The notes under the pieces: generated by a model
Told to the model about the DNA's origin: nothing
Databases searched by the model: none
Seen by the model: the letters and a program-made list of their open reading frames with translations, nothing else
Program-made: the position numbers and the translations under genes
Shown: in pieces, positions 1 to 7,423 of the stretch
Numbering within the stretch: the stretch's first letter is position 1
Layout: each line of letters starts with the position of its first letter
Source of the DNA: Planctomycetota bacterium
Lineage (GTDB): Bacteria; Planctomycetota; UBA1135; GCA-002686595
Assembly (NCBI GenBank): GCA_016712565.1
Contig: JADJQU010000008.1
Coordinates: forward strand, 166,180-230,179
Direction of reading: 5' to 3'
Length of the DNA stretch: 64,000 bases

Positions 1-949
1 CGTGGTCCATGGGGCCCGATTCCTTGAAGTGCCTCCGGAAGTCACCGTCGGTGAAGATCCCGGCCAGGCGGCCGTCGGCGGCGACGATCAGGGCGGCCCC
101 GGGCCGTCCCGGGGTGTCGCTCATCACTCGCAGCACCTCCAGGAGGGGCGTGCCGCTGGCGCACAGGGGCAGTTCGCGGCCCTGGCGCATGACCTCGCCC
201 ACGTGCATCAGCTTCCGGCCCAGGGCGCCCGCCGGGTGGTACAGGGCGTATTCCTCCCGCGAGAAGCGCCGTTCCCGGGACACGACCATGGCCAGGGCGT
301 CGCCGAGGGCCAGCAGGGCCGACGTGCTGGCCGTGGGGGCCAGCCCCAGGGGGCAGGCCTCGTCGATCGGGCCGATGTCCAGCACCACGTCCGCCAGCCG
401 GCCCAGGGTCGAGAGGGGCTTGCCGGTGATGGCCACCAGGCGCGCGCCGATCTTGCGCACGGCGGGCACCAGGTGCTTGATTTCCACCGTTTCACCCGAG
501 TTGGAGAGGGCCAGGACCAAGTCGCGACCGCGGATGCGGCCCAGGTCCCCGTGCAGCGCCTCCGCCGGGTGGAGGAAGATCGAGGGCGTGCCCGTGCTGG
601 CCAGGGTGGCCGAGACCTTCTGGGCGATCAGGCCGGCCTTGCCCATGCCGGTGACCACCACCACCCCCTCGCAGGCCAGGAGCAGGTCGATGGCCCGGGA
701 GAAGCTCTCGTCCAGGAGGCCCTCGAGGTTCGAGATGGCCCGGGCTTCCACCTGGATCACCTCGCGGGCGTGGGCCAGCCGTTCGCCCAGGCTCCCGACC
801 GGCGAGGCCGGAGCGCCCGATTTCCCCGCCGGGACCGCCTCCTGGGGAGCGACACCCGGGCCCGGCGCGGAGGAGGCTCCTGTGGCCGGGGAGGGGCTCG
901 CCTTCGGCGCCTTGGGATCGTGGGTCGTCATGCCTGGTTCGGCGTCCAT
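1..949 (-). CDS. kdsD: Arabinose-5-phosphate isomerase, KpsF/KdsD family (C-terminus cut by window edge)
   Basis: Interconverts ribulose 5-phosphate and arabinose 5-phosphate, the first step towards KDO for lipopolysaccharide. About 316 residues are visible. An N-terminal extension of roughly 45 residues rich in Ala, Pro and Ser comes first. A SIS domain follows, with the motif VVVTGMGKAGLIAQK, then STGTPSIFLHPAEALHGDLG and the sugar-phosphate loop ALSNSGETVEIK. A CBS domain is entered at IFTDGDFRRHFK. Family members are about 320-330 residues, so given the extension some 50-70 residues lie outside the window. ATG codons at 949 and 931 are in frame, and I cannot choose between them. The gene is divergent from the M50 protease gene. 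The family assignment is secure; the role in KDO synthesis is family knowledge. Confidence 0.9.
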   Translation of the reverse strand, partial: MDAEPGMTTHDPKAPKASPSPATGASSAPGPGVAPQEAVPAGKSGAPASPVGSLGERLAHAREVIQVEARAISNLEGLLDESFSRAIDLLLACEGVVVVTGMGKAGLIAQKVSATLASTGTPSIFLHPAEALHGDLGRIRGRDLVLALSNSGETVEIKHLVPAVRKIGARLVAITGKPLSTLGRLADVVLDIGPIDEACPLGLAPTASTSALLALGDALAMVVSRERRFSREEYALYHPAGALGRKLMHVGEVMRQGRELPLCASGTPLLEVLRVMSDTPGRPGAALIVAADGRLAGIFTDGDFRRHFKESGPMDH

Positions 950-1205
950 GGAAAGGTCGGTCGCGGGACCCTCGATTCTCGGAGGGGACCTCGGAGCGGG
1001 CTTCGGATCCGGCCGGGGGTGGGCCGGAATTCCTGGGCTTCCGGCTGTCCTGGCGCCTCGCGGGGGCGGAGCGCGGAGCCGAATCCTACGGGGTCTCTCG
1101 CCCACCGCAAGGCGAGGCGCCGGGGCCGCGCGCCTGTGCTATAAACCCGGTCGCGGCCCCTCGGTCACCGAATTCGGCGCACCGCCGCCGCACCGCGCCC
1201 CACCC

Positions 1206-1952
1206 TTGGACTTCCCTCGCCCGAAATCCCTGCTGCGCCGCGCCGGCGAGGCCTCCCTGATCGCTTCCGCGGCCTTCGCCCTGGCGCCCGCCCCGGTCCT
1301 CGCCCCGGGCCTGAGCCCCCTGGCCATTGCCCTGATCGTGGCCTTTCTGATCCTGTCCCTGGGCATCCACGAGGCGGCCCACGCCTGGGTCGCCTGGCGT
1401 TGCGGCGACTCCACGGCCAAGGATCTGGGGCGCATGACCCTCAATCCCATCGCCCACATCGATCCCTGGATGACCATCATCATCCCGGGGCTCCTGGCGG
1501 CCATGGGCGGCCCGATCTTCGGCGGCGCGAAGCCCGTGCCGGTGAGCTACCACCGCCTGCGCCACCCCCTGCGGGACATGGCGCTGGTGGCCCTCGCCGG
1601 CCCGGCCTCGAATTTCCTGATCGCGATCGTCTTCGCGGTGGCCTGGAAGCTCTGCCTGGGGCGCGCCGGCTACGAGCCGGAGTCCCTGATGGTGCAGGTG
1701 CTGCTCTACTCGATGTTCGCCAACATCATGTTGACGGCCTTCAATCTGCTGCCCATCCCGCCCTTGGACGGCTCGCGGGTCATGACCTGGCTCTTGCCCG
1801 CCTCGCTGCGGCCCGGATACCAGGCCCTGGAGCGCTTCGGCATCCTGATCGTGTTCCTGGCGCTGTATCTCCCGCCCGTGCGTCGGGCGCTGAACGAGAT
1901 GCAGCGCAGCATCCTGGACGTGATCGACGCCCTGACCTCGGTGATCGCATGA
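1206..1952 (+). CDS. Site-2 protease family (M50) membrane metalloprotease
   Basis: Predicted intramembrane zinc metalloprotease of the short M50B class. The zinc motif HEAAH sits in the first conserved helix (SLGIHEAAHAWVAWR), followed by the conserved LGRMTLNP segment. The third zinc ligand region reads NLLPIPPLDGSR near the C-terminus. Four to five hydrophobic segments are visible, including FLILSLGIHEAAH, IIIPGLLAAMGGPI and DMALVALAGPASNFLIAIVF. No ATG opens this frame near the conserved part. TTG at 1206 is my best guess and gives 248 residues, but the start is uncertain. The stop overlaps the start of scpA (ATGA), suggesting translational coupling. The substrate is unknown. Confidence 0.85.
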   Translation: MDFPRPKSLLRRAGEASLIASAAFALAPAPVLAPGLSPLAIALIVAFLILSLGIHEAAHAWVAWRCGDSTAKDLGRMTLNPIAHIDPWMTIIIPGLLAAMGGPIFGGAKPVPVSYHRLRHPLRDMALVALAGPASNFLIAIVFAVAWKLCLGRAGYEPESLMVQVLLYSMFANIMLTAFNLLPIPPLDGSRVMTWLLPASLRPGYQALERFGILIVFLALYLPPVRRALNEMQRSILDVIDALTSVIA

Positions 1953-3016
1953 GCGTCGACTACACGATCCGGCTCGAGCAGGTGTTTCAGGGGCCCCTGG
2001 ACCTGCTGCTGCACCTCGTCAACGAGCAGGAAGTCGACATCCACGAGATCGAGATCGGCAAGATCCTCGACGGGTACCTGGCCTACCTGAAGGCCCTGGA
2101 GGAAATCGACATCGAGGTCGCCGGGGATTTCCTGCTCATGGCCGCGACGTTGATGTCGATCAAGTCGCGTTCGCTGCTGCCCCGCGAGGAGGTGGACCTC
2201 GAGGAGGAACTCGACCCCCGCGACGAGCTGATCCAGCGCCTGCTCGAGTACCGGCACTTCAAGGAGGTCTCGCGGGAGCTGGAAAGCCGCATGGAGGATC
2301 GCGCGCGGCTGTTCCCCATGGGGGACAAGAGCGGCATCCACCTCGGCAACGAGGAGCCCACCATCGAGCTGGGCGAGCTGACCCACTGGGACCTCCTGGC
2401 GGCTTTCTCGCGCCTGATGCGCGAGACGCTGGCCAACCGTTCGCTCAAGATCCAGCGCGACGACCGGCCTCTGCGCTGGTACGTGGAGCGCCTGGTGGGC
2501 TGGATCGACGACCGCCGCGAGGTCACCCTGCGGCAGCTTCTGATGGAGGCCGCCGACGAAAGCGGCGTGTCCAAAGCGATGCTGATCGGGTCGTTCTGCG
2601 CGCTCCTGGAGCTGATCAAGCTCGGCGCGGTCAGCGCCGTGCAGGCGACGCCCACCAGCGAGATCACGATCGTGCTCCGCGAGGACGTCCAGGGCGACCT
2701 GGAGGACATGGTTCGCAGCACGGAGTTCGACGACGAAGCGGCGCCTGACACCGGCCTCGACTTGGAGCTGCGCCCGCAGGGGCCCCCCTCCGCCGAAGGC
2801 CCCGACCCCGAGGCCGACCCCGAGGCCGACCCCGAGGCCGAAGGGGAAGGAGACCTCCCCCCGGAGGGCGGGAGCGAGATGGGAGCTGGGGATTTCCCCG
2901 AGGAACAGGGGGGGACTTCGGCCTCGGAGGCTCACGGGAGAGGCAACGCTGCCGCGGCGCGCGCGTCGGCAATCCCCGCGGACGCCCACTCCGCGGCCGG
3001 GGAAGAGCACGCCTGA
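1949..3016 (+). CDS. scpA: Segregation and condensation protein A
   Basis: Kleisin subunit that bridges SMC and ScpB in chromosome condensation. The N-terminus contains VFQGPLDLLLHLVNEQEVDI, the classic ScpA start, followed by FLLMAATLMSIKSRSLLP. A C-terminal winged-helix part around residues 190-250 reads VTLRQLLMEAADESGVSK. After about residue 255 comes a roughly 90-residue acidic low-complexity tail with DPEADPEADPEAE-type repeats, making the protein 355 residues against about 250-280 for most ScpA. The ATG overlaps the protease stop. No scpB is adjacent within the window. Confidence 0.93.
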   Translation: MSVDYTIRLEQVFQGPLDLLLHLVNEQEVDIHEIEIGKILDGYLAYLKALEEIDIEVAGDFLLMAATLMSIKSRSLLPREEVDLEEELDPRDELIQRLLEYRHFKEVSRELESRMEDRARLFPMGDKSGIHLGNEEPTIELGELTHWDLLAAFSRLMRETLANRSLKIQRDDRPLRWYVERLVGWIDDRREVTLRQLLMEAADESGVSKAMLIGSFCALLELIKLGAVSAVQATPTSEITIVLREDVQGDLEDMVRSTEFDDEAAPDTGLDLELRPQGPPSAEGPDPEADPEADPEAEGEGDLPPEGGSEMGAGDFPEEQGGTSASEAHGRGNAAAARASAIPADAHSAAGEEHA

Positions 3017-3130
3017 GGCCCCTCCGCCCAAGGTCCCCACGACCGACCCGACCGGGGGGTGGACTGGATCGCCCCCGCGGTCCATATTGCCCATCCTCAA
3101 GATTCGAATTCACGACACGAAGCCATCTCC

Positions 3131-3454
3131 ATGAGCAACGCCCTCGACGTCACCGACAGCACCTGGGACACCGCCGTCCTCCAAAGCAACGTTCCCGTCC
3201 TCGTGGACTTCTGGGCGGAGTGGTGCGGCCCCTGCCGCGCCATGTCGCCCTACGTCGACAAGCTGGCGAGTGAGCTCACCGGCAAGCTCAAGGTCGTCAA
3301 GATGAACACCCAGGACAACACGGAGGTGCCCTCGCGCTACGGCATCAGCGCGATTCCCACCTTCTTGATCATCAAGGGCGGCAACGTCGTGCACCAGATC
3401 GTCGGCGCCCAGGGCTACGAGGCCTTCAAGAAGTCCGTGATGTCGAAGATCTGA
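3131..3454 (+). CDS. trxA: Thioredoxin
   Basis: A 107-residue single-domain thioredoxin, the usual family length. It carries the redox site WCGPCR within VDFWAEWCGPCRAM, the cis-proline region SRYGISAIPTFLIIKGG, and a terminal helix ending KSVMSKI. It acts as a cytoplasmic dithiol-disulfide reductase. The ATG at 3131 is chosen because it begins the standard fold (MSNALDVTDSTWDTAV); the frame is open further upstream but without homology. It lies 22 nt before fmt and is probably cotranscribed with it. Confidence 0.95.
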   Translation: MSNALDVTDSTWDTAVLQSNVPVLVDFWAEWCGPCRAMSPYVDKLASELTGKLKVVKMNTQDNTEVPSRYGISAIPTFLIIKGGNVVHQIVGAQGYEAFKKSVMSKI

Positions 3455-3476
3455 GCGCGAGCCGGGCCGCGAACCG

Positions 3477-4475
3477 ATGCGCGTCGTCTTCTTCGGTTCG
3501 CCACCCTTCGCCCTGCCGGTGTTCGCGCGCCTCCTCGACGGCGCGCACCGGCCCCTGGCCCTGGTGACGCCTCCGGATCGTCCACGGGGTCGCGGCCAGA
3601 AGCTCGAACCCTCGGCGTTGGTGGAACTGGCCCGCGCCCGCGGCGTGCCGGTGCTGCAGCCCGCCTCGCCCCACACGCCGGAGTTCCTGGCGGAGCTTCG
3701 CGCCCTGGCGCCCGACGTGCTCGTGGTGGCGAGCTACGGCGTGATCATGAAGGAGGAGCTGCTCGCCCTGGCGCCCTTCGGCGCCCTCAATGTGCACGCC
3801 TCGCTGCTGCCGCGCCACCGCGGCGCCTCGCCGATCCAGGCCGCGATCTTGGCCGGGGACGCGACCACCGGCGTGTGCGTGCAGCGCATGGTCAAGGCAC
3901 TGGACGAAGGCGACGTGCTGTGCTCCGCGGAGCGGCCCATCGGATCCGAGGAGACCGCGGGCGAGCTCCTGGGTGCTCTCGCGCCCTTGGGCGGCGAGGT
4001 GCTCGTGGACGCGCTGGATCTGCTCGCGGCGGGCAAGGCGGTCTTCACGCCCCAGGACGGCGCGCGGGCCACCTACGCGCGCAAGCTGAAGAAGGAGCAC
4101 GGCCGTCTCGACTTCGCCCGCCCGGCCGCGGAGCTCGCGCGCCTGATCCGCGCCCTCCATCCCTGGCCCACCGCCCGGTGCCTCGACCCCAAGGGTCGCG
4201 AGCTCTCGATCCTGCGGGCCCGGGTCCACGGCGGGAGCCCGGGGGGGGGCGCCGCGGAGAGGCTCGGACAGCCGGGCGAACTGCTCGCGCATCCTGGCGA
4301 CGGACTCTGCATCGCCTGCGGCGAGGGGGCGTTGGACGTGCTCGAGGTGACGCCCGTGGGCAAGCGCCCCATGGCGGCGGCGGAGTTCCAGCGCGGCGCG
4401 CGCTTCGCCCCCGGATCGCGCTTCACTTCCCTGCCGCCCGGAACCCCGTCCACGGCCGCGCCCGCGGCACCCTGA
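3477..4475 (+). CDS. fmt: Methionyl-tRNA formyltransferase
   Basis: Formylates initiator Met-tRNA using 10-formyltetrahydrofolate. It starts MRVVFFGSPPFALPVF. The catalytic and folate-binding motif SLLPRHRGASPIQAAI is near residue 110, preceded by VASYGVIMKEELL. The C-terminal tRNA-binding domain starts around residue 205 with YARKLKKEHGRLDF. Length is 332 residues, slightly above the usual 310-320 because of an extended, poorly conserved C-terminus. It is followed after 3 nt by the rRNA methyltransferase gene, an arrangement common in bacteria (def-fmt-rsmB), although def is not here. Confidence 0.95.
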   Translation: MRVVFFGSPPFALPVFARLLDGAHRPLALVTPPDRPRGRGQKLEPSALVELARARGVPVLQPASPHTPEFLAELRALAPDVLVVASYGVIMKEELLALAPFGALNVHASLLPRHRGASPIQAAILAGDATTGVCVQRMVKALDEGDVLCSAERPIGSEETAGELLGALAPLGGEVLVDALDLLAAGKAVFTPQDGARATYARKLKKEHGRLDFARPAAELARLIRALHPWPTARCLDPKGRELSILRARVHGGSPGGGAAERLGQPGELLAHPGDGLCIACGEGALDVLEVTPVGKRPMAAAEFQRGARFAPGSRFTSLPPGTPSTAAPAAP

Positions 4476-4478
4476 ATC

Positions 4479-5894
4479 ATGCCGCGCTACACCGCCTGGC
4501 GATTGCTGCGCTCGGGTTCCCCGACCCCCCTGCGCGACGTGGACGCCTACGCCGCGGAGCGCGGCCTCGACGGCCGTGATCGCGGCCTCTTGCGCCGCAT
4601 GATGGGGACGGAGATCCGCCGGCGCGCCACCCTGCGCGCCATCCTGCGCACCTATGCCCACGGCAAGCCCTCGGCGGACTTCGCGGCCCACCTGCACCTC
4701 GCCCTCGTGCAGGCACTGTTCCTCGACCGCATTCCCGATCACGCCCTGACCAGCGAGACCCTGGCCCTGGTGGACCAGACCTGCCTGCCCGCCGACGTGC
4801 GCAACGCCAAGGGGATTCTGCGGGCGGTTCTGCTCTCGCGCACCCGAGGCCACACGGGCAATCCGCGGCGCGACCTGATCGGCCGGCCCCTGGCCCTGGA
4901 CCGCGACGTGTTCCACGACCCGGTGGAGCACCCGTTGCTCTGGGCCGAGGACGCCCTGTCCATCCCCGCGCAGCTGATGAAGGGCTGGGTCGCGCGTTTT
5001 GGCGAGGCGCGGGCCCGGGAATTGGCGATCTCCGCCCTCGACGAGCCGGAGCTGTCCCTGCGCGCGGCGGGTGTCTCGCGGGAGGCCGTCGCGGCCGAGC
5101 TGGCGGCCCTGGGCATCGCCACCCGGCCCGGCACCCACCCGCGCATCCTGCTGGCCGCCTCCGAGCTGGCCGAGCGCGTGATCGATTCGGCGCCCATGGC
5201 CGAAGGCCGCGTCACCATTCAAGGGGAGAGCGCGCTGCGAGCGGCCGAGGCCATGGGGGCCGAGGCCGGTGAACGCCTGCTGGACCTGTGCGCCGCCCCG
5301 GGCGGAAAGACCGCGGTGCTGGCCGCGGCCGGTGCCTCCGTGGTGGCCTGCGACGTGGACGAGCGACGTCTAGAGCGGCTGCGCGGCACCCTTGCGCGGC
5401 TCGGCCTGGCCGAGCGAGTGGAGACCCGCGCCAGCGACGGCACCCGCTCGCTCCCCGAGGAACTGTTCGACGGCGTGCTCGTGGACGCGCCCTGCACGAA
5501 CACCGGCGTCCTCGCCGGCCGTCCAGAGGCCCGCTGGCGCTATGGACCCAAGGCCAGGGCCGATCTGGTGACGCTCCAGGCGCGCCTCCTGCGCGAGGGA
5601 GCCGCTCGGGTCCGCCCCGGCGGCCGGCTGGTGTGGTCCACCTGCAGCCTGGAACCCGACGAGAACGCGCGGCAAGTGCGCGCCTTCCTGGAGACCGCCC
5701 CCGAGTTCACCTTGGAAGAGGAGGCCCTGGCCCTCCCCAGCGCGCCCACGCCTCCGTCCGCCCACCACCCGCAGGGGGACGCCGACGCCGGCCCGACCCC
5801 CGCGGCCCCCGTGGTCCTGGAGACCCCCGGGCCCGAATCGGGCGCGGGGCCCATCGACGGCGGGTACTTCGCGCGCCTGCGGCGGTATCGTTGA
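4479..5894 (+). CDS. rsmB: RsmB-type 16S rRNA (cytosine-C5) methyltransferase
   Basis: SAM-dependent m5C methyltransferase of the NOL1/NOP2/Sun family. Residues 1-130 form a NusB-like RNA-binding domain. The Rossmann methyltransferase follows, with SAM motif LLDLCAAPGGKTAVLA near residue 268, acidic ACDVDERRLERL, motif IV VDAPCTNTGVLAGRPEARW and the nucleophile motif STCSLEPDEN. The domain order and fmt adjacency favour RsmB (C967-type) over the RsmF/YebU branch. The 471 residues include a Pro/Ala-rich insertion near the C-terminus (about residues 425-450) that family members usually lack. Confidence 0.9.
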   Translation: MPRYTAWRLLRSGSPTPLRDVDAYAAERGLDGRDRGLLRRMMGTEIRRRATLRAILRTYAHGKPSADFAAHLHLALVQALFLDRIPDHALTSETLALVDQTCLPADVRNAKGILRAVLLSRTRGHTGNPRRDLIGRPLALDRDVFHDPVEHPLLWAEDALSIPAQLMKGWVARFGEARARELAISALDEPELSLRAAGVSREAVAAELAALGIATRPGTHPRILLAASELAERVIDSAPMAEGRVTIQGESALRAAEAMGAEAGERLLDLCAAPGGKTAVLAAAGASVVACDVDERRLERLRGTLARLGLAERVETRASDGTRSLPEELFDGVLVDAPCTNTGVLAGRPEARWRYGPKARADLVTLQARLLREGAARVRPGGRLVWSTCSLEPDENARQVRAFLETAPEFTLEEEALALPSAPTPPSAHHPQGDADAGPTPAAPVVLETPGPESGAGPIDGGYFARLRRYR

Positions 5895-5924
5895 ATCCCC
5901 ACCCCTTCCGCGGAGACTGACCGA

Positions 5925-6467
5925 ATGGCCCGCTCGTCCTCATCCAACGACCGCTCGCGCTCCACCAAGGGAGGCACCAACCCGGCCATCGTGCCGGGAG
6001 TGATGGCGCTCGTGCTCATCGTGGTCGCGGTGTTCGCCGCGGTCATGACGCGCAAGCCCAAGGAAGATCCCAACGCGGCGACGACCAAGCCCAAGCCCTT
6101 CGCCGACATGCCCCCCGAGGAGCTGCCGCCGCCGAAGCAGCACAAGCCGGGGTCCAACCTGCCCGATGCCCCCGACGGACTGCTGACCGAGCCCCTGTGG
6201 GTCGAGGCCAAGGCCCTCGCGGCCGAGGCGCGCCTGCTGTACGACGAAACCGTGGCGGCCAAGACCAAAGGGGACCTGTCGTTGGCCGCCGAAAAGGGCG
6301 TGGCCGCGCGGCTCAAGTACGACAAGGCGGCCGAAATGACCGCCGAGTGGGAGGAGAGCCTGCTCTCGAAGTTCAATGAGCGCGATCCCAAGGTCAGCGC
6401 GATCAAGAGCGAGCGCACCGACTGGTTCAACAAGATGAACTGGCTCAAGAAGAGCGTCGGGCATTGA
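5925..6467 (+). CDS. Hypothetical single-pass membrane protein
   Basis: A 180-residue protein of unknown function. It has a Ser/Arg-rich cytoplasmic start of about 22 residues, one transmembrane helix (VPGVMALVLIVVAVFAAVM, about residues 24-42), then a Pro/Lys-rich linker (KPKPFADMPPEELPPPK). A charged helical region with many Ala, Glu and Lys residues follows, likely a coiled coil or TPR-like helix pair (TEPLWVEAKALAAEARLLYD). It sits in the operon between the rRNA methyltransferase and the SDR, and its stop overlaps the SDR start. No recognised domain. Confidence 0.75.
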   Translation: MARSSSSNDRSRSTKGGTNPAIVPGVMALVLIVVAVFAAVMTRKPKEDPNAATTKPKPFADMPPEELPPPKQHKPGSNLPDAPDGLLTEPLWVEAKALAAEARLLYDETVAAKTKGDLSLAAEKGVAARLKYDKAAEMTAEWEESLLSKFNERDPKVSAIKSERTDWFNKMNWLKKSVGH

Positions 6468-7288
6468 CCGGAGCGGGCCGCTTCGCGCTGATCACCGGAG
6501 CTTCCTCGGGCATCGGCGAGGCGGTGGCTCGGCTCGCGGCCGAGGAAGGCTGGCGCGTGGCCCTGCTGGGCCGGCGCCACGCGGAACTGGAGCGGGTGCG
6601 CGCCTCGCTTCCCCCCTGCGAGCACGTGAGCCTGGTTTGCGACGTCACCGACGAGGGCGCCGTGGTCCGGGCCCTCGCCGAGGTGGAGCGGAGCTTCGGC
6701 CGCCTGGATTTGCTCGTGAACAGCGCGGGCACCGGCTACCGCGACACCGTGGAGGATCTGGCCCTCACGCTGGCCCGCCGTGTGTTCGAGACCAACGTGC
6801 TCGGCCTGCTCGCCTGCTCGAAGCACGCCCTCCCGCTGCTGAAGCGCAGCGCCGCCGGCGTCGTGGTCAACGTCTCCAGCGTCGTGGGCCGCCGGGCCGT
6901 GCCCGGGCAGGCCGTCTATTCCGCCAGCAAGGCCGCCGTGTGCTCCCTCGGCGAGGCCCTGCGGATCGAGTGGGCAAGCCACGGCGTCGCGGTCTGCACC
7001 TTGAATCCGGGGCTCACGTCCACGGGTTTTTTCGCCGCCCAGGCGAATCCGCGCGGCCTGGCGGACCCCGACATGGCGCGCGCCGACGGGGCCGCGGACG
7101 TGGCCCGGGCCGTGATGGAACTGGTGCGCGAGCCGCGGCCCGAGCTGTACCTGCGGCCGAAGTGGCGTTGGATCGCGGCCCTCACGCCCCTCGCCCCACG
7201 CACCGCCGAGCGGCTCTTCGCCCGCCGCATCGGCGGCCGCAAGTCCACCGGTGGGGCCGACGAGAGCTGGCGCGCTCCCGAGCGCTGA
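6464..7288 (+). CDS. Short-chain dehydrogenase/reductase (SDR)
   Basis: NAD(P)-dependent oxidoreductase of 274 residues. The cofactor motif TGASSGIG is near residue 12, followed by the NSAGTG motif and the catalytic Ser-Tyr-Lys set: VNVSSVVGRR, then YSASK near residue 150. The C-terminal extension after residue 210 is basic and ends with a disordered tail. The start is TTG at 6464, overlapping the previous stop (TTGA), and the glycine motif follows immediately, so no longer N-terminus is needed. The substrate cannot be inferred. It belongs to the classical SDRs close to the DltE/YqjQ type. Confidence 0.88.
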   Translation: MTGAGRFALITGASSGIGEAVARLAAEEGWRVALLGRRHAELERVRASLPPCEHVSLVCDVTDEGAVVRALAEVERSFGRLDLLVNSAGTGYRDTVEDLALTLARRVFETNVLGLLACSKHALPLLKRSAAGVVVNVSSVVGRRAVPGQAVYSASKAAVCSLGEALRIEWASHGVAVCTLNPGLTSTGFFAAQANPRGLADPDMARADGAADVARAVMELVREPRPELYLRPKWRWIAALTPLAPRTAERLFARRIGGRKSTGGADESWRAPER

Positions 7289-7423
7289 CCCCCAGCGCTC
7301 CCAAGCAGCCTGGAGCTCGAAGCACGACCCGAACCAGGGGCTGTTCGTGCCCTGCACCTGCTCCACCGCGCGGCGACCTCCCAGCCAGGCCCGCGGCCGG
7401 GCCGGGGGGTACACGAAACCCGC

